64,000 nucleotides of DNA from Ptiloglossa arizonensis. Taxonomy: Eukaryota; Arthropoda; Insecta; Hymenoptera; Colletidae. Shown piece by piece: positions 1 through 9,043 of this stretch (the first letter of the stretch is position 1; each line of letters opens with the position of its first letter). The notes beneath the pieces are model-generated. The model saw only the letters and a program-made list of their open reading frames with translations. It was not told where the DNA came from and made no database searches. The stretch is taken from the NCBI RefSeq assembly GCF_051014685.1, contig NW_027478389.1, forward strand, positions 2,418,001 to 2,482,000, given 5' to 3'. The translations under genes and the position numbers were made by a program.

Positions 1-2234
1 GTTTCTCCGTTTATTTCTTCGTTTCTCCATTTATTTCTCCGTTTCTCCGTTTCTTTCTCCGTTTCTTGGTTTATTTCTTCGTTCCTCCGTTTATTTCCCC
101 AATTCTCCGTTTATTTCTTCGTTTCTCCATTTATTTCTCTGTTTCTCCGTTTCTTTCTTCGTTTCTCCGTTTCTTTCTTCGTTTCTCCGTTTCTTTCCCC
201 GTAACTCGGTTTATTTCTTCGTTTCTCCATTTATTTCTCCGTTTCTCCGTTTCTTTCTTCGTTTCTCCGTTTCATTGTTCGTTTCTCCGTTTCTTTCTTC
301 GTTTCTCCGTTTCTTTCTTCGTTTCTCCGTTTCTTTCTTCGTTTCTCCATTTATTTCTCCGTTTCTTTCTTCGTTTCTCCGTTTCTTTGTTCGTTTCTCC
401 GTTTCTTTCTCCGTTTCTCGGTTTATTTCTTCGGTTCTCCATTTATTTCTCCCATTCTCCGTTTCTTTCTTCGTTTCCCCGTTTCTTTCTTTGTTTCTCC
501 GTTTCTTTCTTCATTTCTCCGTTTCGTTCTTCATTTCTCCGTTTATTTCTTCGTTTCTCCGTTTCATTCTCCGTTTCTGCGTTTCTTTGTTCGACTCTCG
601 GTTTATTTCTTCGTTTCTCCGTTTCTTTGTTCGTTTCTCCGTTTCTTTGTTTGTTTCCCCGTTTCTTTCTTCGTTTCTCCGTTTCATTCTTCGTTTCTCC
701 ATTTATTTCTCCGTTTCTCCGTGTCTTCCTTCGTTTCTCCGTTTCTTTCTTCGTTTCTCCATTTATTTCTCCGTTTCTCCGTTTCCTTCTTTGTTTCTTC
801 GTTTCTTTCTTCGTTACTCCGTTTCTTTCTTCGTTTCTCCGTTTCTTTGTTCGTTTCTCCATTTATTTCTCCGTTTCTCCGTTTCTTTCTTCGTTTCTCC
901 GTTTCTTTCTTCGTTTCTCCATTTATTTCTCAGTTTCTCCGTTTCTTTCTTCGTTTCTCCGTTTCATTGTTCGTTTCTCCGTTTCTTTCTTCGTTTCTCC
1001 GTTTCTTTCTTCGTTTCTCCATTTATTTCTCCGTTTCTTTCTTCGTTTCTCCGTTTCTTTCTTCGTTTCTCCGTTTCTTTCCCCGTAACTCGGTTTATTT
1101 CTTCGGTTCTCCATTTATTCCTCCGATTCTCCGTTTCTTTCTTCGTTTCTCCGTTTCTTTCTCCGTTTCTCGGTTTATTTCTTCGGTTCTCCATTTATTT
1201 CTCCCATTCTCCGTTTCTTTCTTCGTTTCTCCGTTTATTTCTTCGTTTCTCCGTTTCATTCTTCGTTTCTACGTATCTTTGTTCGATTTTCGGTTTATTT
1301 CTTCGATTCTCAGTTTCTTTGTTCGTTTCTCCGTTTCTTTCTTCGTTTCTCCGTTTCTTTCTTCGTTTCTCCATTTACTTCTCCGTTTCTCCGTTTCTTT
1401 CTTCGTTTCTCCGTTTATTTCTTCGTTTCTCCGTTTCATTCTTCGTTTCTACGTATCTTTGTTCGATTTTCGGTTTATTTCTTCGATTCTCAGTTTCTTT
1501 GTTCGTTTCTCCGTTTCTTTCTTCGTTTCTCCGTTTCTTTCTTCGTTTCTCCGTTTCTTTCTTCGTTTCTCCATTTACTTCTCCGTTTCTCCGTTTCTTT
1601 CTTCGTTTCTCCGTTTCTTTGTTCGTTTCTCCGTTTCTTTCTCCGTTTCTCGGTTTTTTTTCTTCGTTTCTTCGTTTCTTTCTTCGTTACTCCGTTTCTT
1701 TCTTCGTTTCTCCATTTATTTCTCCGTTTCTCCGTTTCTTTCTTCGTTTCTCCGTTTCTTTCTCCGTTTCTCGGTTTCCTTCTTCGTTTCTCCATTTATT
1801 TCTCCGTTTCTCCGTTTCTTTCTTCGTTTCTCCGTTTCTTTGTTCGTTTCTCCGTTTCCTTCTTCGTTTCTCCGTTTGTATCTCCGTTTCTTTCTTCGTT
1901 TCTTTCATCGTTACTCCGTTTCTTTCTTCGTTTCTCCGTTTCTCGGTTTATATCTTCGTTTCTCCATTTATTTCTCCGATTCTCCGTTTCTTTCTTCGTT
2001 TCTCCGTTTCTTTCTTCGTTTCTCCGTTTCTTTGATCGTTTCTCCGTTTCTTTCTCCGTTTCTCCGTTTCTTTCTTCGTTTCTCCGTTTATTTCTTCGTT
2101 TCTCCATTTATTTCTTCGTTTCTCCGTTTCGTTCTTCGTTTCTCCGTTTCTTTCGTCGTTTCTCCGTTTCTTTCTTCGTTTCTCCGTTTCTCCCTTCGTT
2201 TCTTCGTTTCTCCGTTTCTCCGTTTCTCCGTTTC
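1..2234 (+). repeat. 20-bp pyrimidine-rich minisatellite, left arm
   Basis: Tandem array of about 110 degenerate units with consensus GTTTCTCCGTTTCTTTCTTC, made of an 8-bp module (GTTTCTCC) plus a 12-bp module (GTTTCTTTCTTC). It starts before the window. The register is rigid over long stretches; between about 900 and 1650 variants recur at exact multiples of 20 bp. Recurrent variants replace the second module with GTTTATTTCTTC, GTTTCATTCTTC or GTTTCTTTGTTC. The inner end (about 2165-2234) turns into almost pure 8-bp repeats. The top strand is nearly all pyrimidine plus G. All forward frames stay open for hundreds of codons and encode a 20-residue Ser/Phe/Leu/Arg/Val cycle, because 20 bp is not a multiple of 3 and the unit lacks stops. 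I treat these ORFs as artefacts of the repeat. The same array returns inverted at 3935-5272. Confidence 0.97.
1204..1563 (+). repeat. 180-bp duplication inside the minisatellite (9 x 20 bp)
   Basis: The 60 bases at 1261-1320 are repeated exactly at 1441-1500, and the flanking bases match almost completely. The shift is 180 bp, or nine 20-bp units. The block is recognisable by the rare variants CTACGTATCTTTGTTCG and TTCGATTCTCAG. It shows that the array grows by block duplication as well as unit by unit. Confidence 0.9.
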
Positions 2235-2491
2235 GATTAAATGATTATAATAGTTATAATTTCTATTATAAATCATTTGAGCTATAGTTAAATTATACAC
2301 TAATACTCTAAATACATATTTAATATATTTTTTAATCTCTTTAGCTTCCAGAAGAATTTTATTTATACTATTTACTGTATATAATAATTTACACAGAATC
2401 GGAAATAAATCTAATTATTTATTTATAGTAATTATTTTTTATTCACTTATTTTACCAAAAATTTCGATTCTTCATGTACTAATCAAATGTT
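2235..2491 (+). repeat. Left unique inverted-repeat arm
   Basis: AT-rich non-tandem sequence that is the inverted counterpart of 3699-3934. From the minisatellite border (GATTAAATGATTATAAT) inward, the first ~228 bp align with about nine substitutions and two small indels. One indel is a 10-bp stretch around CTTCCAGAAG present only in this arm. Further in, similarity fades but ATGTACT, four bases, then AAATGTT is shared by both arms, with another ~10-bp length difference just before it. I estimate identity at about 95% by eye. Because the flanking minisatellite is inverted along with it, this is the inner part of a long composite inverted repeat and not a stand-alone insertion. Confidence 0.92.
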
Positions 2492-3174
2492 AAATTGATA
2501 TATCTCGTAGACAATTATTACTTTCCATGTTTTAAAACTTTAAGAAACATATCTTTACTTTGTAGTTCGATCAAAATCAATTGCTAGAGGCGAATCAATC
2601 ATTTTAAATGCATAAATAAGATGCACATTGTTCGATCAATATAGGGAACATGCGTAAATGTTAATAACAATCGCTGAAATGAACAAACATTCACTGAAAC
2701 CGTTCGCTTTCGCAGACTTCGCAATATCTTGACATTTATTTATCATAATTATTAACAACCGACGTTGGACCGTAGATTAAACAATTTTTGACAATGTTTC
2801 GGTATAAAAAGCCATCAATTTCTTGAAATATTCGGTTAGATCGAATAAGCCGTGGGATAAAATAAACGAATGTTTCTCTACATATCGGAATTATAGTTTG
2901 TATGTATGCAAATATATTCTGAACCCGCAATTACAAATCCCTGTAACGTGGTAATTACATGGGTTGCCGTCTATTGGAGAAAGGGTTAAACTACACTTAA
3001 GGGGTGAAAACACCTGGCGGAGAAACGCTCAAGTTTGTCGAGGAATTGTTCTAATTTCCACAAATAGATGGCGCGATAAGTACAATTTACCGACATTAGA
3101 GATAAGTATTTCCATTTGTATGATATTCCCTATCGTGCGATAAAATAAATAAATACTTTTGTACAAACTTTTGT

Positions 3175-3603
3175 ATGTTTCACCTTTCGAATAAATGTAA
3201 AATTAAACCTTCCACGGTAAATTTTATTCTTGAATTTATTAATGTTTCTAGGACGATTTATATCAGTATAAAGAGTGCTATAGGTGGGAAATTTGTGTAC
3301 ATAATAATTATTGAGTATAAAATAATTTTTCTTTTATTAGAGGTTAATATATTAAATAAGGAAGAAGAGCTAATCTTTATTATTTTAAATATAAAAATTA
3401 AAATTAAAGAAATTATTGAATATAAAATGAAATATGTTAAAAATGTATTTTTGTTAATTATTAATAAAATAACTATAATAGATGTTTGTATAACAGATGA
3501 ATATCCTATAATTATTATGACTGATTTTTTTGTTAAAGCAAATGATAGGAGCAATAATTTCATTAACAAGGCAAATAAAATAAATTTCATTATTAAGTTT
3601 TAA
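3175..3603 (+). CDS. AT-rich open frame of unknown function, possible coding relic
   Basis: A 142-codon frame starting with ATG and ending in TAA. The frame is open back to a TGA at 3121. The product is rich in Ile, Lys, Asn and Phe, with a strand-like central stretch (about residues 65-100) and an Asp-Glu-Tyr-Pro segment near residue 115. I recognise no family. Stop codons are expected often in DNA this AT-rich, and third codon positions are mostly A or T while G and C fall mainly at first and second positions, so an origin as real coding DNA is plausible. A 110-codon frame on the opposite strand (3258-3590) covers much of the same DNA and reads as hydrophobic low-complexity sequence; one is probably a shadow of the other. 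No promoter, intron or homology evidence is available. Confidence 0.22.
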   Translation: MFHLSNKCKIKPSTVNFILEFINVSRTIYISIKSAIGGKFVYIIIIEYKIIFLLLEVNILNKEEELIFIILNIKIKIKEIIEYKMKYVKNVFLLIINKITIIDVCITDEYPIIIMTDFFVKANDRSNNFINKANKINFIIKF

Positions 3604-3604
3604 T

Positions 3605-3694
3605 ATGAGTTCTATAATAATTATAGGGATTAATTTTATTAAAGTTATTATAAAGAATAGATTAATTCAATTTAATGAACAAATTAAAAAATGA
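3605..3694 (+). CDS. 29-codon AT-rich open frame after the 142-codon frame
   Basis: A short frame (ATG at 3605, TGA at 3692-3694) begins one base after the stop of the 3175-3603 frame and ends at the inner edge of the right inverted arm. The product begins Met-Ser-Ser followed by a run of Ile, and ends rich in Lys, Asn and Gln. It is too short to judge. It may be the tail of the same degraded coding sequence displaced by a frameshift, or chance. Confidence 0.1.
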   Translation: MSSIIIIGINFIKVIIKNRLIQFNEQIKK

Positions 3695-3698
3695 ATCG

Positions 3699-3934
3699 AA
3701 CATTTAAAGAGTACATCCCAATTTTTAAGATAAGCGAAAAAAAATAATTATTATAAATAAATAATTAGATTTATTTCCGATTCTGTGTAAATTATTATAT
3801 AGAGTAAATAGTATAAATAAAATTCTAAAGAGATTAAAAAATATATTAAATATGTATATAGAGTATTAGTGTCTAATTTAACTATAGATCAAATGATTTA
3901 TAATAGAAATTATAAATATTATAATCATTTAATC
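3699..3934 (-). repeat. Right unique inverted-repeat arm
   Basis: Reverse complement of 2235-2491. The outer border reads ATTATAATCATTTAATC and passes directly into the inverted minisatellite at 3935, mirroring the left border at 2234/2235. It lacks the 10-bp CTTCCAGAAG stretch of the left arm. The divergence between arms argues against a simple hairpin-read assembly artefact. Confidence 0.92.
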
Positions 3935-5272
3935 AAACGGAGAAACGGAGAAACGGAGAAATAAATGGGGAAACGAAGAAATAAATCGAGAAACGGAGAA
4001 AGAAACGGAGAAACGAAGAAAAAACGGAGAATCGAACAAAGAAACGCAGAAATGAAGAATGAAACGGAGAAACGGAGAAATGAAGAATGAAACGGAGAAA
4101 CGAAGAAAGAAACGGAGTAACGAAGAAAGAAACGGAGAAACAAAGAAATAAACCGAGAAACGGGGAAAGAAACGGAGAAACGAACAAAGAAACGGGGAAA
4201 CGAAGAAAGAAACGGAGAAACAAAGAATGAAACGGAGAAACGAAGAAAGAAACGGAGAAATAAATGGAGAAACGAAGATATAAAGGGAGAAACGGACAAA
4301 GAAACGTAGAAACGAACAAAGAAACGGAGAAACGAACAAAGAAATGGAGAAGGGGAGAAATAAATGGAGAAACGAAGAAATAAGCGGAAAAACAAGGAAA
4401 GAAACGGAGAAACGAAGAAAGAAACGGAGAAACGAACAAAGAAACGGAGATACGAACAAAGAAACGGAGAAGCGGAGAAATAAATGGAGAAACGAAGAAA
4501 TAAGCGGAGAAACGAAGAAAGAAACGGAGAAACGAAGAAAGAAACGGAGAAAGGAAGAAAGAAACGGAGAAACGAAGAAAGAAACGGAGAAACGAACAAA
4601 GAAACAGAGAAACGAAGAAAGAAACGGAGAAACGGACAAAGAAACGTAGAAACGAACAAAGAAATGGAGAAACGAACAAAGAAACGGAGAAGCGGAGAAA
4701 TAAATGGAGAAACGAAGAAATAAGCGGAAAAACAAGGAAAGAAACGGAGAAACGAAGAAAGAAACGGAGAAACGAACAAAGAAACGGAGATACGAACAAA
4801 GAACCGGAGAAGCGGAGAAATAAATGGAGAAACGAAGAAAGAAGCGGAGAAACGAAGAAAGAAACGGAGAAACGAAGAAAGAAACGGAGAAAGGAAGAAA
4901 GAAACGGAGAAACGAAGAAAGAAACGGAGAAACGAAGAAAGAAACGGAGAATCGGAGAAATAAATGGAGAAACAAAGAAATAAACCGAGAAACGGGGAAA
5001 GAAACGGAGAAACGAACAAAGAAACGGGGAAACGAAGAAAGAAACGGAGAAACGAAGATGAAACGGAGAAACGAAGAAAGAAACGGAGAAATAATTGGAG
5101 AAACGAAGATATAAACGGAGAAAGGAAGAAAGAAACGGAGAAGCGAAGAAACGATGAAAGAAACGGAGAAACGAAGAAAGAAACGGAGAAACGGAGAAAG
5201 AAACGTAGAAACTAACAATGAAACAGAGAAACGAAGAAAGGAACGGAGAAACGAACAAAGAAACGGAGAAAC
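3935..5272 (-). repeat. 20-bp minisatellite, right arm (inverted)
   Basis: About 67 units of the same minisatellite in reverse orientation (top strand ACGGAGAAACGAAGAAAGAA). The inner end starts with 8-bp modules, as in the left arm. Register is almost perfect at 20 bp from about 4100 to 5050. Variant modules mirror those of the left arm, such as GAACAAAGAAAC, GAAGAAATAAAT and GAAACGCAG. The long reverse-strand frames here are the same repeat-driven artefacts. The arm is shorter than the left one, but the left one is cut by the window edge, so true arm lengths cannot be compared. Confidence 0.97.
4320..5000 (-). repeat. 340-bp duplication inside the inverted minisatellite (17 x 20 bp)
   Basis: Rare variants recur with a fixed 340-bp shift. 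TAAGCGGAAAAACAAGG lies at 4381 and 4721, and GAAACGGAGATACG at 4441 and 4781, with matching neighbours. This is a seventeen-unit block duplication. It has no evident mirror in the left arm, so it probably arose after the arms formed. Confidence 0.85.
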
Positions 5273-5290
5273 GTTTCTCCGTTTCTTGGT
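5255..5290. repeat. Zero-spacer head-to-head inversion of the minisatellite
   Basis: The array changes strand between 5272 and 5273 with no intervening base. ACGGAGAAAC is followed directly by GTTTCTCCGT, and the symmetry extends to 18 bp on each side with one mismatch. It is a second inversion point, distinct from the one spanning 2235-3934. Confidence 0.95.
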
Positions 5291-5677
5291 TTCTCCGTTT
5301 CTCCGTTTCTCCGTTTTTCCGTATCTCCGTTTCTCCGTTTCTCGGTTTCTCCGTTTCTTCGTCTCTCGGCTTCTCCGATTCTCGGTTTCTCCGTTTCTCC
5401 GTTTCTCGGTTTTTCCGTTTCTCCGTTTCTCCGTTTCACCGTTTTTTGTTCGCTTCACCATTTATTTCTCCGATTCTCTGTTTCTTTCTTCGTTTCTCCG
5501 TTTCTTTCTTCGTTTCTCCGTTTCTTTCTCCGTTTCTCCGTTTCTTTCTTCGTTTCTCCGTTTCATTGTTCGTTTCTCCGTTTCCTTCTTCGTTTTTCCG
5601 TTTCTTTCTTCGTTTCTCCGTTTCTTTCTTCGTTTCCCGCTTCTTTCTCCGTTTCTCCGTTTCTCGGTTTCTACGTT
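5273..5677 (+). repeat. Minisatellite, third run, 8-bp modules then 20-bp units
   Basis: From 5273 to about 5450 the sequence is mostly 8-bp modules (GTTTCTCC, GTTTCTCG, GTTTTTCC). From about 5455 to 5660 it returns to 20-bp units like the left arm. This repeats the 8-bp-inside, 20-bp-outside order seen at the inner ends of the main arms, so it may be the truncated arm of a second foldback copy. It ends abruptly at the 177-bp satellite with only a short ambiguous overlap (TGGG). Confidence 0.93.
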
Positions 5678-8600
5678 TGGGAGTTTGAAGTTAAGGAATG
5701 GTTGAGAATCCATCAAAATTTTCGCTAGTCTGATACTTGAAACCAATAACTACAATGGCCTAGGGGAAAAATACACATACCGTTGTAATTGGGACAGTTT
5801 CTGCTTCCAGATGCAACTGGAATTTCTCGAGTTCGTCAGTCCGTTCGCGAGATATGGGAGTTTGAAGTTAAGGAATGGTTGAGAAACCATCAAAATTTGC
5901 GCAAGTCTGATTCTCGCAACCAATAACTACTATGGCCTACAGCAAAAATACACATATCGTTGTAATCGGGCGAGTTTCTGCTTTCAGATGCAACAGGAAT
6001 TTCTCGAGTTAGTCAGTCCGTTCGCGAGATATGGGAGTTTCAAGTTAAGGCATGGTTGAGAAACCATCAAAATTTTCGCAAGTCTGATACTGGAAACCAA
6101 TAACTGGAATGGCCTGGAGTAAAACTACGCACACCATTGTAATGGGAAGAGTTTCTACTTTCAGATGCAACAGGAATTTCTCGAGTCAGTCAGTCCGTTC
6201 GGGAGATATGGGAGTTTGAAGTTAAGGAATGGTTGAGAAACCATCAAAATTTTCGCAAGTCTGATACTGGAAACCAATAACTGGAATGGCCTGGAGTAAA
6301 AGTACACACACCATTGTAATGGGGCGAGTTTCTACTTTCAGATGCAACAGGAATTTCTCGAGTTAGTCAGTCCGTTCGCGAGATATGGGAGTTTGAAGTT
6401 AAGGAATGGTTGAGAAACGATCAAAATTTTCGCAGGTCTGATACTCGAAACCAATAACTACAATGGCCTATGGGAAAAATACACTTACCGTTGTAATTGG
6501 GAGAGTTTCTGCTTTCAGATGCAATAGAAATTTCTCGAGTTCGTCAATCCGTTCGCGAGATATGGGAGTTTCAAGTTAAGGCATGGTTGAGAAACCATCA
6601 AAATTTTCGCAAGTCTGATACTGGAAACCAATAACTGGAATGGCCTGGAGTAAAACTACGCACACCATTGTAATGGGAAGAGTTTCTACTTTCAGATGCA
6701 ACAGGAATTTCTCGAGTTAGTCAGTCCGTTCGCGAGATATGGGCGTTTGAAGTTAAGGAATGGTTGAGAAACCATCAAAATTTTCGCAAGTCTGATACTG
6801 GAAACCAATAACTGGAATGGCCTAGGGCAAAAGTACACACACCGTTGTAATCGGGGGAGTTTCTGCTTTCAGATGCAACAGGAATTTCTCGAGTTAGTCA
6901 ATCCGTTCGCGAGATATGGGAGATTGAAGTTAATGAATGGTTGAGAATCCATCAATATATTCGCAAGACTGATACTCGAAACCAATAACTACTATGGCCT
7001 AGAGCAAAAATACACATATCGTTGTAATCGGGCGAGTTTCTGCTTTCAGATGGAAAAAGGAATTTCTCTAGTTCGTCAATCCGTTCGCGAGATATGGGCG
7101 TTTGAAAATAAGGAATGGTAGAGAAACCATCAAAATTTTCGCAAGTCTGATACTCGAAACCAGTAACTACAATGGCCTAGGGGAGAAATTCACAAACCGT
7201 TGTAATCGGGAGAGTTTCTACTTTCATACGCAACAGAAATTTTTCGGATTCGTCAATCCGTTCGCGAGATATGGGAGTTTCAAGTTAAGGCATGGTTGAG
7301 AAACCATCAAAATTTTCGCAAGTCTGATACTGGAAACCAATAACTGGAATGGCCTGGAGTAAAACTACGCACACCATTGTAATGGGAAGAGTTTCTACTT
7401 TCAGATGCAACAGGAATTTCTCGAGTTAGTCAGTCCGTTCGCGAGATATGGGCGTTTGAAGTTAAGGAATGGTTGAGAAACCATCAAAATTTTCGCAAGT
7501 CTGATACTGGAAACCAATAACTGGAATGGCCTAGGGCAAAAGTACACACACCGTTGTAATCGGGGGAGTTTCTGCTTTCAGATGCAACAGGAATTTCTCG
7601 AGTTAGTCAATCCGTTCGCGAGATATGGGAGATTGAAGTTAATGAATGGTTGAGAATCCATCAATATATTCGCAAGACTGATACTCGAAACCAATAACTA
7701 CTATGGCCTAGAGCAAAAATACACATATCGTTGTAATCGGGCGAGTTTCTGCTTTCAGATGGAAAAAGGAATTTCTCTAGTTCGTCAATCCGTTCGCGAG
7801 ATATGGGCGTTTGAAAATAAGGAATGGTAGAGAAACCATCAAAATTTTCGCAAGTCTGATACTCGAAACCAGTAACTACAATGGCCTAGGGGAGAAATTC
7901 ACAAACCGTTGTAATCGGGAGAGTTTCTACTTTCATACGCAACAGAAATTTTTCGGATTCGGCAATCCGTTCGCGAGATATGGGAGTTTGAAGTTCAGGA
8001 ATGGTTGAGAAACCATCAAAATTTTGGCAAGTCTGATACCCGAAACCAATAACTACAATGGCCTAGGGGAAAAATACACAGACCATTGTAATGGGGCGAG
8101 TTTCTACTTTCAGATGCAACAGGAATTTCTTAAGTTAGTCAATCCGTTCGCGAGATATGGGAGTTTGAAGTTAAGGAATGGTTGAGAGACCATCAAAATT
8201 TTCGCAAGTCTGAAACTCGAAACCAATAACGACAATGGCCTAGGGGAAAAATACACATACCGTTGTAATCGGGCGAGTTTCTACTTTCAGATGCAACAGG
8301 AATTTTTGGGATTCATTAATCCGCTGGCGAGATATGGGAGTTTGGATTTAATAAATGTTTGAGGAACCATACAAATTTTCGCAATTCTGATGCTTGAAAC
8401 GAATAACTAGAATGGCCTAGGGCGAAAGTACACGTACCGTTGTAATCGGGGGAGTTTCTGCTTTCAGATGCAACGGGAATTTCTCGATTTCCTCAATCCG
8501 TTCGCGAGATATAGGTGTTTGAAGTGAAGGAATGGTTGAGAAACCACCAAAATTTTCGCAAGTCTGATACTCGAAACCAATAACTACAATGGCCTAGGGG

Positions 8601-9043
8601 AAAAATACACAGACCATTGTAATGGGGCGAGTTTCTACTTTCAGATGCAACAGGAATTTCTCAGGTTAGTCAATCCGTTCGCGAGATATGGGAGTTTGAA
8701 GTTAAGGAATGGTTGAGAGACCATCAAAATTTTCGCAAGTCTGAAACTCGAAACCAATAACGACAATGGCCTAGGGGAGAAATACACACACCGTTGTAAT
8801 TGGGCGTGTTTCTACTTTCAGATGCAGCAGGAATTTCTCTATTTCCTCAATCCGTTCGCGAGATATAGGGGTTTGATGTGAAGGCATGGTTGAGAAACCA
8901 CCAAAATTTTTGTAAGTCTGAAACTCGAAACCAATAACGACAATGGCCTAGGGGAAAAATACACGTGCCGTTGTAATCGGGCGAGTTTCTACTTTCAAAT
9001 GCAATAGGAATTTTTGGGTTAGGTCAATCCGTTCGCGAGATAT
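5678..9043 (+). repeat. 177-bp satellite, divergent edge subfamily (~19 monomers)
   Basis: Head-to-tail copies spaced 177 bp; GATATGGGAG lies at 5851 and the same site recurs at 6028, 6205, 6382 and 6559. Diagnostic segments differ from the core: AAGTTAAGGAATGG, CCATCAAAATTTTCGCAAG, CTGATACTCGAAACC and AATTTCTCGAGTTAGTC. Neighbouring copies differ more from each other than core copies do. Some copies have lost the core CENP-B-like motif (CCATTGTAATGGG). Monomers around 8336-8512 and 8870-9043 mix edge and core features. Short open frames here (for example 7102-7299 and 7811-8008) simply mark duplicated monomers and are not genes. Confidence 0.95.
6564..7981 (+). repeat. 4-monomer higher-order duplication, 2 copies of 709 bp
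   Basis: The block 6564-7272 is followed by a nearly identical copy at 7273-7981. Markers are TTTCAAGTTAAGGCATGG at 6569 and 7278, and a rare monomer starting GGGCGTTTGAAAATAAGG in both. One visible difference is TTCGTCAATCC against TTCGGCAATCC at the end. It lies in the divergent edge zone, so it is a recent local event among older monomers. Confidence 0.93.

Larger units (their letters stand above)
2492..3698. other. Non-repetitive loop between inverted arms
   Basis: Single-copy sequence enclosed by the inverted arms. The left part (about 2492-3290) is of moderate AT content and ordinary complexity, and I see no conserved gene in it. It holds a TATA-like TATAAAAA at 2803-2810 and the phrase AGATGGCGC at 3066-3074, neither of which is evidence of function. 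The right part (about 3290-3698) is much more AT-rich and contains an open frame at 3175-3603, described separately. No transposase signature, tRNA or rRNA could be recognised. If the whole structure is a foldback transposon, this is its loop, which may hold captured host DNA or the remnant of an internal gene. Confidence 0.7.

Noticed and set aside
66..2244. Very long forward open frames (340, 586 and 507 codons) encoding Ser/Phe/Leu/Arg/Val repeats
   Set aside because: All three forward frames are open at once and encode the same 20-residue cycle, because the 20-bp unit has no stop and shifts frame every copy. There is no start context, unique domain or codon structure.
2803..2810. TATA-box-like TATAAAAA in the loop
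   Set aside because: No convincing initiator or downstream frame follows at the expected distance; common by chance in AT-rich DNA.
2736..2930. 64-codon reverse-strand frame in the loop
   Set aside because: Short, without a recognisable domain or supporting context, and of a length expected by chance.
3692..3735. Reading through the TGA at 3692 as Trp (mycoplasma or mitochondrial code) extends the short frame
   Set aside because: The extension lies in the inverted-repeat arm and lasts only about a dozen codons. There is no other sign of symbiont or organelle DNA.
3930..3940. 2235-3934 as an independent MITE-like transposon inserted into a minisatellite
   Set aside because: A simple insertion would leave the minisatellite in the same orientation on both sides, but it is inverted, so the symmetry extends beyond the AT-rich segment.
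1..5272. Palindrome as a hairpin read artefact
   Set aside because: The arms differ by substitutions and 10-bp indels, carry different internal duplications (180 bp left, 340 bp right), and enclose an asymmetric loop. An artefact would give near-identical arms.
3925..5461. Mirror-image long frames (364, 510 and 441 codons) on the reverse strand, and Lys/Arg/Glu/Asn-rich frames opposite
   Set aside because: Same repeat artefact in inverted orientation; both strands of the unit are nearly stop-free.
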